This document shows, piece after piece, positions 43,501-51,173 of a DNA stretch of 64,000 bases; within the stretch, counting starts at the first letter, position 1, and every line of letters begins with the position of its first letter. A program made the position numbers and the translations under genes. The notes beneath the pieces are model-generated. The model did not search any database and was not told the origin of the DNA. It saw only the letters and a program-made list of their open reading frames with translations. The stretch covers positions 744,001-808,000 of the forward strand of contig PLDA01000003.1 in assembly GCA_003134965.1 (NCBI GenBank). Reading direction: 5' to 3'. Source of the DNA: Vulcanimicrobium winogradskyi. Lineage in GTDB: Bacteria; Vulcanimicrobiota; Vulcanimicrobiia; Vulcanimicrobiales; Vulcanimicrobiaceae.

Positions 43501-44759
43501 AACCGCCGCGCGAAGCCGCGCGCGACGTCGGGCGGCCAGCGCACGAAGTGTCCGGAACCGGCGGTCACCGCGCCGTGCGGGCTGAACGGTGCATGTGCGC
43601 CCGAGGCGCGATCGACGAACGCGAGCCGCGCCATCAGCGCGCCTTCGCGCCACGCGCCACGCACGACCAGCGCCGGCTGCTCCGCGTCGACGACGCCGAG
43701 CCCCGCCCGTTCTTCATCGGTGAGGAACGGCGCGACGCGCGCGATCGCGCGGACCGACGGCGATGCGTCGGCCTCGTCGATCGCGTCGCGCGACGCGCGC
43801 GCTGCCGCGATCACCTTGCGCGGATCGAACGAGCCGTCGAGCAGGTAGGCGGTGCGCTCCGCGACCAGCCAGACCGGCGGACCGTCGACGACCGCTGCGT
43901 CGGCCGGCGAGACGCGCGCTCCGTCGGCGACTTCGAGCATCGGAACGAATCGCGCCCCGGCGCGGACGGCTCGCAGCTTCGCCCCGCGCGTCTCGACCCC
44001 GAACGGCGGCAACTCCGACGGGTGCCGGTTCTCGCCCGGTGCGTCGTCGAAGCGCAGTCGCGGGTGACGGGCGAGACGGAACAGCGCGCGCGCGAGCGCC
44101 TTCTGCGACGCACGCGACCCGAACGCTTCCTGGACCGCATCGTCGCGGAGCAGCGTACGGTCGACCTCGTCCCAGTCGTCGGCCGGCGTCTGGTCCATCA
44201 TGGCCAGGATCGCGTCGGCGTCGCGGATCACGCCGCGCAGACGCGGGGTGTCGAGGTACAGCGTGCCGCTCAGCGAGCCGCCGGCGCCGATCAGCAGCAC
44301 CGGCCAGACGGAACGCGCGCGGGCACGCGCGCCATCCTGTTCGGCGTCGGGCAGCCACGAGAGATCGACCTCGCCGCCGTCGGCCGCGATCGGCGGGAGC
44401 GCGGCCTCTTCGGCAGTACGGACCACCTCGAGCGTCGCGACGACGTGCTCGCAGACTCCGGTCGAACCGCAGGTGCAGACGGCGCGGAGCGCTTGCGGAC
44501 CGGTCCCGGTCGCCCACTCGACGGCAGTCGATACCGGCGTGCGGTCTTTGACGGTCGCCTCGATCCGGGCGGGCTCGACCGAGCGGAGTACGACGCGCGC
44601 GCCATCGACGAGGGCAAGCGCCACCCGCGTCAGGTCACGTGCGAACCAAGTTCCGATCGACGAGGGGAGGCGGGATCGCCAAAGCGCATACGGGGTCAAC
44701 CTTATGGTATTCGGCACGAAGCCGTCGGTTTCCCGACGGCCTCGTACCGGTTCGCGCAC
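40527..44759 (-). CDS. SNF2-family DEAD/DEAH helicase with SWIM domain, interrupted by an intein
   Basis: 1410 residues before splicing, about 1062 after. A SWIM zinc motif lies near the N-terminus (CTCGSTGVCEH). The RecA-like lobes begin at LRDYQRRGLDFLSYL. Walker A is ILADDMGLGK joined, after intein removal, to TVQVIAH. Motif II is VLDEAQNTKNP, motif III LTGTPVENSLRDLW, motif VI AIDRTHRIGQTRPV. It likely remodels protein-DNA complexes. GTG 44759 is the longest start, but the hairpin at 44721-44740 lies inside it. A later start such as TTG 44699 is more likely. Confidence 0.92.
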   Translation of the reverse strand: MREPVRGRRETDGFVPNTIRLTPYALWRSRLPSSIGTWFARDLTRVALALVDGARVVLRSVEPARIEATVKDRTPVSTAVEWATGTGPQALRAVCTCGSTGVCEHVVATLEVVRTAEEAALPPIAADGGEVDLSWLPDAEQDGARARARSVWPVLLIGAGGSLSGTLYLDTPRLRGVIRDADAILAMMDQTPADDWDEVDRTLLRDDAVQEAFGSRASQKALARALFRLARHPRLRFDDAPGENRHPSELPPFGVETRGAKLRAVRAGARFVPMLEVADGARVSPADAAVVDGPPVWLVAERTAYLLDGSFDPRKVIAAARASRDAIDEADASPSVRAIARVAPFLTDEERAGLGVVDAEQPALVVRGAWREGALMARLAFVDRASGAHAPFSPHGAVTAGSGHFVRWPPDVARGFARRFLETGFVPRGGDAFALHDADRAAEIVRTVWPSWHDVEVRLDESLAALAGGGKVDVAVSAIAGDTGDWFELDVSVFVGGGEPLTREELRALLGAKGRYAEVRGKLVDIGDLRSRQNLLSELTDRRRTGLAALVAMRDELHEAFGDVALPEEVERIRERLRNFEGIEEIEPPEILADVLRDYQRRGLDFLSYLSSFRFGGILADDMGLGKALPLHARVITPRGIRRFGDLQVGDDVMGRDGLPHKVIGVYPQGVLPAYRLTFSDGSSALSSDDHLWPVNSAVRKKRGLPYRVLTTAEIRARLHDAAGNARHYIPIADPTHFGQRPMLPIDAYLFGCLLGDGGLKYRSNLNFTTADEELLESCRELLPTGSELAPVHRYHYRIRKPHGEPNRLLATLDGFGITGCGSSTKFIPTVYKTASLPDRLAMLQGLLDTDGTVSPDGVHVEFCSTSDQLAQDVTFLVQSLGGVARVRYRAEPKYTYKGEQRIGKPAYRVGISLPPEYPPFRLARKLERYTPRSKYLPTRAIVSVEYDQDCQMMCIAVDAPDRLFLLEDFVVTHNTVQVIAHVQRRKENEGQSPVLVIAPTSVTHTWENEIKKFAPTLRTLRLQSGSDRAAKYETLHDYDVVVTSYALARLDAHQLERFRFRTLVLDEAQNTKNPASQIAKVVRGLQADHRLALTGTPVENSLRDLWAIFGFVEPGLLGSEASFRRRFELPIADGDEGAAAALRSRLEPFLLRRTKEDVARELPERTEAVIECELTPLQRRLYRGIAEAARRDVLSKYDEEGAESATVHVLAALTRLRQVCAHPGLLVPEYLDDPDASGKFDAFIETVEEVLDGGHKVLVFSAFASMLRVMRTALDRKNVAYGYLDGSTKDRDRQTEVDRFMADDGPPVFLCSLKAGGVGLTLTAADYVVLYDPWWNPAVERQAIDRTHRIGQTRPVTAYRMVTVGSVEEKIRALAERKTALSKAVVKADSAVAKTLTREDLAFLFSDPE
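41835..42878 (-). mobile_element. LAGLIDADG intein with class 3 features in the SNF2 P-loop
   Basis: 348 residues inserted exactly between the Walker A Lys and Thr (GLGK / T). It begins with Ala (ALPLHARVITPRGIRRF) rather than Cys/Ser and ends FVVTHN before Thr+1. The class 3 triplet is present: Trp two after the block B His (SSDDHLWPV), Cys in block F (QMMCIAVDAPDRLF) and Thr before the terminal His-Asn. The homing endonuclease has both LAGLIDADG helices (FGCLLGDGGL, LQGLLDTDGTV) with their Asp residues. The intein is visibly less GC-rich than the flanking exteins, consistent with horizontal arrival. Confidence 0.92.
44721..44740 (-). terminator. Hairpin after clpC
   Basis: GCCGTCGG / CCGACGGC, a perfect 8-bp stem with a GAAA tetraloop on the minus strand, followed by TTCGTG. 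It lies 31 bp past the clpC stop. It acts either as a terminator or as an attenuator in front of the SNF2 gene. Confidence 0.55.
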
Positions 44760-44771
44760 CGCGTGTCCCGC

Positions 44772-47267
44772 TTAGGCTGTTTGCGCTTCCGGTTGACTCG
44801 GTGCGGGCGGCTCGACGTTCGGGATCTTCGAGAACCTTAGCTTCTCGGGGTTGTCCACCGAGACTTCCGCGAGGATGCGGTCGCCCGATCCGAAGTTGCC
44901 CTTGAGCATCTCCTCGGCGAGCTCGTCCTCGACTTCGCGCTGGATCGCACGGCGCAGCGGACGGGCTCCGAACTGGGGATCCCACCCCTTCTTGGCGAGC
45001 AGTTGCTTCGCGTCTTCGGTCACCTCGAGATGCATATCCTGAGCATTCACCTCGCGGATGACTTTATCGAGCTCCAGGCTGACGATCTCGGCGATCTGCT
45101 GGCGGCTCAGCTGGTGGAAGACCACGACCTCGTCGACGCGGTTGAGGAACTCGGGCCGGAACGAGTGCTTGACCTCGTCGAGCACCTTGGTCTTCATCTT
45201 CTCGTAGGCCACATCGTCGGGTCCGGCGTCCTTCTGGGTGCGGAACCCGATGTCGGTCGTCGTCTGCATCCCGGTCGCACCGACGTTCGAGGTCATGATG
45301 ATCACGGTGTTCTTGAAGTCGACGACGCGGCCCTGAGAGTCGGTCAGCCGCCCGTCTTCGAGTACCTGCAGCAGCAAGTTGAAGACGTCCGGATGCGCTT
45401 TCTCGATCTCGTCGAGCAGCACGACGGAGTACGGACGGCGGCGCACCGCTTCGGTGAGCTGGCCGCCCTCTTCGTAGCCGACGTAGCCGGGAGGCGCCCC
45501 GACGAGCCGCGAGACCGCGTACTTCTCCATGTACTCCGACATGTCGATGCGGATCATCGACTCGGCGTCGTCGAACATGAACTCGGCGAGCGAGCGCGCG
45601 ACCTCGGTCTTTCCGACGCCGGTCGGACCGAGGAAGATGAACGAGCCGATCGGGCGCTTCGGGTTCTTGAGCCCGGCGCGCGAGCGGCGGATCGCCCGGG
45701 TGAGCGTCGAGATCGCCTGGTTCTGCCCGATCACGCGGCGGTGGAGCTGATCCTCCATCCCCAGCAGCTTGGCCGTCTCGGCCTGCGCCAGCCGTGAGAC
45801 CGGGATCTTCGTCCACGACGCGACGATGTGGGCGATGTCGTCCTCGGTGACCTTGAGCGTCTTGTCCTGCGCCGCGCGCTTGTCGGCCCACTCCGCTTCG
45901 AGGCGCTGCTTCTCGAGGCGCAGCTTCTCCTCACGGTCGCGAATCGCAGCGGCCTTCTCGAACTCCTGCGATTTGACGACCGACTCTTTCTCCTGCTTCA
46001 CTTGGCGGATCTGGGTCTCGATATCGCGGATCTCTTGCGGCGGCAGCGTCGCCTGGAGACGGACGCGCGAGGAGGCCTCGTCCATCAGATCGACGGCCTT
46101 GTCGGGGAGAAAACGGTCGGAGATGTAGCGGTCGCCGAGTTTCGCGGCCGCGACCAGCGCTTCGTCGGTGATGGTGACCTTGTGGTGCGCTTCGTAGCGG
46201 TCGCGCAGGCCCTTGAGGATCTCGATGGTCTCGTCGACCGTCGGCTCGCCGACCATGACCGGCTGGAAGCGGCGCTCGAGCGCCGAGTCCTTCTCGATGT
46301 GCTTGCGAAATTCGTTGAGCGTCGTCGCGCCGATGCACTGCAGCTCGCCGCGCGCGAGCGCGGGCTTGATGATGTTGGAGGCGTCGATCGCGCCCTCGGC
46401 GGCGCCGGCACCGACCAGCGTGTGCAGTTCGTCGATGAACAGGATGATCTCGCCGGCGGCGCCACGGATCTCGTCCATGACGCGCTTCATGCGCTCCTCG
46501 AACTCGCCGCGGTACTTCGTGCCTGCGACCAAGCCGGCCAGGTCGAGCGTGATGACGCGCTTGTCGCGCAGCGGCTCCGGGACCTCGTTCTTGATGACGC
46601 GCTGGGCCAGGCCCTCGGCGATCGCCGTCTTGCCGACGCCGGGCTCGCCGATCAGCGCCGGGTTGTTCTTCGTCCGGCGGCTGAGGATCTGGATGACGCG
46701 TTCGATCTCGTTGGCCCGGCCGATGACCGGGTCGAGCTTGTTCTCACGGGCGAGGGTCGTCAGGTCGCGGCCGTACGCGTCCAGCGTCGGGGTCTTGGAC
46801 TTGCCCTTGGGCGCCGGAGGCTGACCCTCGGCACCGAGCAGCGAGGTCGTCTGGACGCGCACCTTCGCCGGGTCGACCCCGAGGTTGGTCAGGACGCGGG
46901 CGGCGACGCCCTCACCCTCGCGGATCAGGCCCAGCAGCAGGTGCTCGGTCCCGATGTAGTTGTGGTTGAGCTGCCGGGCCTCTTCGAAGGCCAGCTCGAT
47001 CACGCGCTTGGCGCGCGGGGTGAAGACCATCTCCTGCTGGACGGTCTGGCCGCCCCGGCCGACGATTGCCTCGACCTCCTGGCGCACCTTGGCCAGGTTG
47101 ACACCGAGCGTCTCGAGGACCTTAGCCGCTAAGCTCTCGCCCTCGGAGATGATGCCGAGCAGGATGTGCTCGGTCCCGATGTAGTTGTTCCCGAGCCGCT
47201 GCGCCTCTTCCTGAGCGAGCACGATGCTGCGCCGCGCGCGTTCGGTGAACGGTTCCCACATTGACAT
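44772..47267 (-). CDS. clpC: ATP-dependent Clp protease ATP-binding subunit ClpC
   Basis: 831 residues from ATG 47267 (MSMWEPFTERARRS); the ATG at 47261 is also possible. Order: two Clp N repeats (1-150), NBD1 with Walker A GEPGVGKTAI and Walker B ILFIDELHTLVG, a UVR-type coiled linker (about 430-480), NBD2 with Walker A GPTGVGKTEV and LLDEIEKAHPDV, and a C-terminal ClpP-binding domain. It unfolds proteins for ClpP. The sequence matches ClpC rather than ClpA or ClpB in its N-domain and middle-domain length. clpP is not in the window. Confidence 0.97.
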   Translation of the reverse strand: MSMWEPFTERARRSIVLAQEEAQRLGNNYIGTEHILLGIISEGESLAAKVLETLGVNLAKVRQEVEAIVGRGGQTVQQEMVFTPRAKRVIELAFEEARQLNHNYIGTEHLLLGLIREGEGVAARVLTNLGVDPAKVRVQTTSLLGAEGQPPAPKGKSKTPTLDAYGRDLTTLARENKLDPVIGRANEIERVIQILSRRTKNNPALIGEPGVGKTAIAEGLAQRVIKNEVPEPLRDKRVITLDLAGLVAGTKYRGEFEERMKRVMDEIRGAAGEIILFIDELHTLVGAGAAEGAIDASNIIKPALARGELQCIGATTLNEFRKHIEKDSALERRFQPVMVGEPTVDETIEILKGLRDRYEAHHKVTITDEALVAAAKLGDRYISDRFLPDKAVDLMDEASSRVRLQATLPPQEIRDIETQIRQVKQEKESVVKSQEFEKAAAIRDREEKLRLEKQRLEAEWADKRAAQDKTLKVTEDDIAHIVASWTKIPVSRLAQAETAKLLGMEDQLHRRVIGQNQAISTLTRAIRRSRAGLKNPKRPIGSFIFLGPTGVGKTEVARSLAEFMFDDAESMIRIDMSEYMEKYAVSRLVGAPPGYVGYEEGGQLTEAVRRRPYSVVLLDEIEKAHPDVFNLLLQVLEDGRLTDSQGRVVDFKNTVIIMTSNVGATGMQTTTDIGFRTQKDAGPDDVAYEKMKTKVLDEVKHSFRPEFLNRVDEVVVFHQLSRQQIAEIVSLELDKVIREVNAQDMHLEVTEDAKQLLAKKGWDPQFGARPLRRAIQREVEDELAEEMLKGNFGSGDRILAEVSVDNPEKLRFSKIPNVEPPAPSQPEAQTA

Positions 47268-47394
47268 GACTGTTCGTAGCCCCCCGGCCTGATCCGATCC
47301 TCCTGAGCGCGCGGGGCACAAATGCCCAGCCGCTCTGGAAAATGCATAAACCTCTCGCCCATACGATCGGATGCGAATCGCTGGGTCTTCATTG

Positions 47395-47417
47395 ATCGCC
47401 CAAGGCGAGCGGGCGAT
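47395..47417. other. Short inverted repeat in the clpC leader region
   Basis: ATCGCCC (47395-47401) / GGGCGAT (47411-47417), 9-nt loop, in the gap between the ClpN-paralogue stop (47445) and clpC. It could terminate the paralogue transcript or fold in the clpC leader. There is no T-run. Nothing else was recognised in 47268-47444 apart from AGGAGG at about 47299, too far from the ATG to be its RBS. Confidence 0.4.
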
Positions 47418-47444
47418 TAGCGGGACAAGTTGGCGATCCGGTCT

Positions 47445-48173
47445 TTATCTACCCACCTGATGCGCGATTTCGAGCCACAATAACACCGGGAGCGCTATGC
47501 TGAACACGGTTAAGTCGAGCTCATGCGCTAGATGCCGGAATTCGCGGAGCCAAATCGCCAGCTTCGCGAATCCGTGCTGGTCGCTGCGCTGCTCCGCACT
47601 GTGCGCGCAATGACAAAAGGTCTCGCGAAGTACGCCGCAGGCGACATCTTGGTGGGAGAACATCGGGACAACGCGCTCGATCCTGTCCGTGGGGAAGAAA
47701 TCTTCGCCGAGGGCGGTTACTTTGTGGGGCTGGCGATCACCCAGCAGCGAGGTCGTCTTCGCAAGGACCTCCGCACGGTCAACGCCGAGGTTCATCAGAG
47801 CCCACACCGCGATCCCGTCGCCTTCGCGAACGAGCCCCATGAGGAGATGCTCCGGACCGATGTGGTCATGGTCGAGACGGCGCGCCTCGTCGAAAGCACG
47901 CTCGACCACGCGCTTGGCGCGCGGCGTGAAGACCATCTCCTGCTGGACGGTCCAGCGGCCCCGACCCGCGATCGCCTCGACTGCCCGGCGAGCCTTTGCC
48001 GCGTCCACTCCGAGCGTCTCGAGGACCTTAGCCGCGAGGCTCTCTCCCTCGGAGATGATGCCGAGCAGAATGTGCTCGGTCCCGATGTAGTTGTTCCCGA
48101 GCCGCTGCGCCTCTTCCTGAGCGAGCACGATGCTGCGCCGCGCGCGTTCGGTGAACGGTTTCCACAGTGCCAT
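47445..48173 (-). CDS. Stand-alone Clp N-domain protein, partial duplicate of clpC
   Basis: 242 residues. Residues 1-150 duplicate the ClpC N-domain: the first 57 differ from ClpC at only a handful of positions (MALWKPFTERARRSIVLAQE against MSMWEPFTERARRSIVLAQE). After about residue 150 the match ends at TSLLGDRQPHK, and an unrelated tail follows with Cys/His-rich CGVLRETFCHCAHS and a hydrophobic end (LTVFSIALPVLLWLEIA). There is no AAA+ domain. It may act like an adaptor or a decoy for ClpC substrates. It lies directly upstream of clpC on the same strand. Confidence 0.75.
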   Translation of the reverse strand: MALWKPFTERARRSIVLAQEEAQRLGNNYIGTEHILLGIISEGESLAAKVLETLGVDAAKARRAVEAIAGRGRWTVQQEMVFTPRAKRVVERAFDEARRLDHDHIGPEHLLMGLVREGDGIAVWALMNLGVDRAEVLAKTTSLLGDRQPHKVTALGEDFFPTDRIERVVPMFSHQDVACGVLRETFCHCAHSAEQRSDQHGFAKLAIWLREFRHLAHELDLTVFSIALPVLLWLEIAHQVGR

Positions 48174-48370
48174 GACTGTACGAAACTCCCCGAGCGGCCC
48201 AGCCGCTCCTGCCGCCTGAACCGCCGGCTGAAGGTGCCTGGCGGCTAGTGGTCTCCTAATAACTTTCGGCGGCTTGGTTCAGTTTCAAACCATTGGCCGC
48301 AGCGTAGCATGGAAGCGGACCCCTGTGAGGCGAACGGAGGGTCTTTCCGCCGCATCCGGAGGACGTCGCA

Positions 48371-49261
48371 ATTCACTTCCTCGCCCTCACGGCGCCCGAA
48401 CTGCTGGACCAGCTCGTCAATGGCGTCACCCTGGGGATGCTCTACATCCTCGTCGCCCTGGGACTGAACATCATCCTGGGTCTCATGGGCGTGATCAACT
48501 TCTCGCACGGGTCGTTCTTCATGCTCGGCGCCTACTTGATGTACCAGCTCAACGGGCCGATCGGGTTCTGGCCCGCGATCCTGGCCTCGGCGGTGATCGT
48601 GGGCTTGCTCGGGATGGCCTTCGAGTCGACGCTGATCCGGCCGCTGTACAAACGGATCCCTGAGTACACGCTGCTCCTGACCTTCGGGACGGCCCTGATC
48701 TTCGCTCAGATCGTGCGCAGGCTGTGGGGCGACGACGCCGTGCGCGTCTCGGCCCCCAGCTACATCCCCGACACGATCTCGCTCGGCACCTACCAGCTCC
48801 CGTTCTACCGGGACGTCCTGCTGGTCGGCCTCACGATCCTGATCCTCGCCGGTGTGTGGCTGCTGCTGAACAAGACGAATATCGGGATGATCATCCGCGC
48901 CGGCACCCGAGATGCCGAAATGGTGAAGATCCTCGGCATCAACATGCCGCTGATGTTCACGCTGGTGTTCGGAATCGGCTCGCTGATGGCCGGGCTGGCC
49001 GGCGCGCTTGCGGCGCCGATCTACGCGATCCAGCCGAGCCTGGCTTCGCAGTGGATCGTGCTGACCTTCGTGATCGTCATCGTCGGCGGGATCGGGTCGT
49101 TCTGGGGGGCGATCGTCGGCGGACTCCTGATCGGGATCGTGACGAGCTTGATGGCGCTCATCTGGCCGCCGGCGGTCGAATTGACCGGCTACATCATTAT
49201 GGGGATCATCCTCTTGGTGCGGCCGCGCGGCCTGTTCGGCGTGGAGGGCCTCTTCGAGTGA
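48371..49261 (+). CDS. livH: Branched-chain amino-acid-type ABC permease LivH (second set), apparent ATT start
   Basis: Polytopic LivH-type permease (LGLNIILGLMGVINFSHGSF, IIRAGTRDAEMVKILGINMP, VIVIVGGIGSFWGAIVGGLL, RPRGLFGVEGLFE). The first ATG in frame (48437) would cut off the conserved ELLDQLVNGVTLGM segment. A GGAGG at 48358-48362 is 8 bp ahead of ATT 48371, which would give IHFLALTAPELLDQLVNGVT. I therefore place the start there; 48437 is the conservative alternative. There is no binding-protein gene in front of it. Confidence 0.85.
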   Translation: MHFLALTAPELLDQLVNGVTLGMLYILVALGLNIILGLMGVINFSHGSFFMLGAYLMYQLNGPIGFWPAILASAVIVGLLGMAFESTLIRPLYKRIPEYTLLLTFGTALIFAQIVRRLWGDDAVRVSAPSYIPDTISLGTYQLPFYRDVLLVGLTILILAGVWLLLNKTNIGMIIRAGTRDAEMVKILGINMPLMFTLVFGIGSLMAGLAGALAAPIYAIQPSLASQWIVLTFVIVIVGGIGSFWGAIVGGLLIGIVTSLMALIWPPAVELTGYIIMGIILLVRPRGLFGVEGLFE

Positions 49262-50415
49262 CCGTGCCCTTCGACAAGCTCAGGACAGGCTCCGAAGGTA
49301 GGCTTCGCGGGCTGCTCACGCACCCGCTGCTCTGGACCGCGGTGCTGTTCGCGATCCTGCCATTCGTCGCCGGCGCGACGCCGTGGACCGGAAACTGGAG
49401 CGGTTTCGTCGGGATCGCGACCACGATGGTGATCTTCGCGCTGTTCGCCAGCGGCTTCAACTTGCTGTTCGGACACGTCGGTGAGCTCTCGTTCGGCCAC
49501 GCGATGTTCTTCACGATCGGCGCCTACGCCACGGCGCTCTTCTCCAACGGTTTCAGCGTCAACGTCTTCGGCCTCGCGCTGCAGCACGGCAAGACGGACA
49601 ACTTGTTCATCGCGCTGTTCCTGTCGGTCGCGATCGCGGTGCTGTGGGCGTGGCTGCTGGCGCGCGTCGTCGTGCCCCGCTCGAGCGGGATCTACTTCTC
49701 GATGATCACGCTCGCGTTTGCGCAGGTGATCTTCTTCGTCACGTACCGCTGGAGCGAGCTGACCGGTGGCGAGGACGGGATGCAGAACATCGCGCGTCCG
49801 AACCCGACCGGCTTCGGCTGGCTGGCGGATTCGTTCCACCTCTACTGGTTCTGCGCGGTCTGCGTTTTCCTCGCGCTCTGCTTGGTTCACTACATCCTGC
49901 GCTCGCCGTTCGGCAGCGTGCTGCACGCGATCCGCGAGAACAAGCAGCGGGCGCGGTTCCTCGGCTACGACGTCGACAAGTACCGGGTCAACGCATTCGT
50001 CCTCTCCGCGATGTTCCCAGCGATCGCCGGCTGGCTGTGGACGTACTACCAGCAGTCGATCAACCCGGACGCGGGCTCGGTCGAATACTCCGGCAACGTC
50101 GTGATGATGTCGCTGCTCGGCGGGATGCAGACGTTCCTCGGGCCGATCCTCGGCGCGTCGGTCTACTACGAGCTCCAGAACAACGTCTCGCAGCTGACCA
50201 AATACTGGGAAGCCTGGATCGGTGTCGTCTTCGTGGTGTTCGTCCTGGTCGGCCCGCGCGGGATCATGGGCCTGTTCGACGACGTGCGGCACTACGGCTT
50301 CGCAACCGCGTTCCGGCGCTACTTCTCACGCCGCGCTCGCGTCGAGGTGGACATGCAGGAAGAGCTGCCGCCGGTCATCGAGGACACACCCGCCGCGACG
50401 AAAGCGCCCTCGTAG
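49258..50415 (+). CDS. livM: Branched-chain amino-acid-type ABC permease LivM (second set)
   Basis: 385 residues. The GTG start overlaps the livH stop (GTGA). Polytopic: ASGFNLLFGHVGELSFGHAM, GIYFSMITLAFAQVIFFVTY, loop AIRENKQRARFLGYDVDKYR, VVMMSLLGGMQTFLGPILGA. It ends in a charged tail (VEVDMQEELPPVIED). Codons 4-11 (PFDKLRTGS) are made from the dispersed CTTCGACAAGCTCAGG repeat, so the extreme N-terminus is repeat-derived. A later GTG (49264) is possible. Confidence 0.92.
   Translation: MTVPFDKLRTGSEGRLRGLLTHPLLWTAVLFAILPFVAGATPWTGNWSGFVGIATTMVIFALFASGFNLLFGHVGELSFGHAMFFTIGAYATALFSNGFSVNVFGLALQHGKTDNLFIALFLSVAIAVLWAWLLARVVVPRSSGIYFSMITLAFAQVIFFVTYRWSELTGGEDGMQNIARPNPTGFGWLADSFHLYWFCAVCVFLALCLVHYILRSPFGSVLHAIRENKQRARFLGYDVDKYRVNAFVLSAMFPAIAGWLWTYYQQSINPDAGSVEYSGNVVMMSLLGGMQTFLGPILGASVYYELQNNVSQLTKYWEAWIGVVFVVFVLVGPRGIMGLFDDVRHYGFATAFRRYFSRRARVEVDMQEELPPVIEDTPAATKAPS
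49267..49290 (+). repeat. Dispersed CTTCGACAAGCTCAGG repeat, copy 3, inside livM
   Basis: CCCTTCGACAAGCTCAGGAC followed by AGGC, continuing TCCGAAGG. Unlike copies 1 and 2, it has the ACAGGCTCCG extension rather than GGTGACAA. It lies just after the GTG start of the second livM gene and is translated as PFDKLRTGS. Confidence 0.8.
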
Positions 50416-51173
50416 TGGCCGTCGCCACGGGCTACGTGTTCAAGACCGAGGGTTTGACGCGGCGCTTCTCCGGATTCACCGCGGTCAACAACGTCTCGCT
50501 CGAGATCCCTGAGGGCGGCGTACGGACGATCATCGGTCCGAACGGCGCGGGGAAGACGACGTTCTTCAACCTGCTGAGCGGCCTGCTGCCGCCGAGCGAA
50601 GGGCGCATCTGGTTCCGCGACCGCGAGATCACCTCGCTGCTGGCGTACCAGCGCGCCCGGCTCGGCATCGCGCGGTCGTTCCAGATCACCAACATCTTCG
50701 GACGCCTCACCGTATACGAGAACGTGCGGCTGGCGGTCCAAGCCGTGCACGACGGCAAAGCGAACTTCTTCATGCCGGAGCGCCGGATGGGCGATCTCGG
50801 CGCGACGGCGGAACGCGTGCTGCACGACGTCGGGCTGTGGGAGTCGCGCGACGCACGCGCTGAAAACCTCTCGCACGGCGACCAGCGGCGGCTCGAGATC
50901 GGGCTGGTCCTCGCGAGCGATCCGCCGGTGCTGCTGCTGGACGAGCCGCTCGCCGGGATGTCGCCGACCGAGACGCACGAGACGGTCGACCTGATCCAGC
51001 GCATCTCGCCGGGCCGGACGATCCTGCTCGTCGAGCACGACATCGACGTCGTGATGGCGATCTCGACGACGATCACCGTCTTCCAGACCGGTGCCGTGCT
51101 CGCCATCGGTACACCACAGGAGATCCGCGCCAACGAAGCCGTCCAACGCGCCTACCTTGGAGAACTCGCATGA
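50415..51173 (+). CDS. livG: Branched-chain amino-acid-type ABC ATPase LivG (second set)
   Basis: 252 residues, GTG start sharing one base with the livM stop. Walker A GPNGAGKTT, ARSFQITNIFGRLTVYENVR, signature LSHGDQRRLEIGLVL, Walker B VLLLDEPLAGMSP, switch VEHDIDVVM. It is closer to the urea/short-chain-amide type than to the LivG at 30729 by its SHGDQ signature, but substrate cannot be inferred. It precedes livF with a 4-bp ATGA overlap. Confidence 0.93.
   Translation: MAVATGYVFKTEGLTRRFSGFTAVNNVSLEIPEGGVRTIIGPNGAGKTTFFNLLSGLLPPSEGRIWFRDREITSLLAYQRARLGIARSFQITNIFGRLTVYENVRLAVQAVHDGKANFFMPERRMGDLGATAERVLHDVGLWESRDARAENLSHGDQRRLEIGLVLASDPPVLLLDEPLAGMSPTETHETVDLIQRISPGRTILLVEHDIDVVMAISTTITVFQTGAVLAIGTPQEIRANEAVQRAYLGELA

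Noticed and set aside
44720..44745. tRNA-like or riboswitch structure before the SNF2 gene
   Set aside because: Only one simple hairpin with a GAAA loop; no further conserved structure. It is better read as a terminator.
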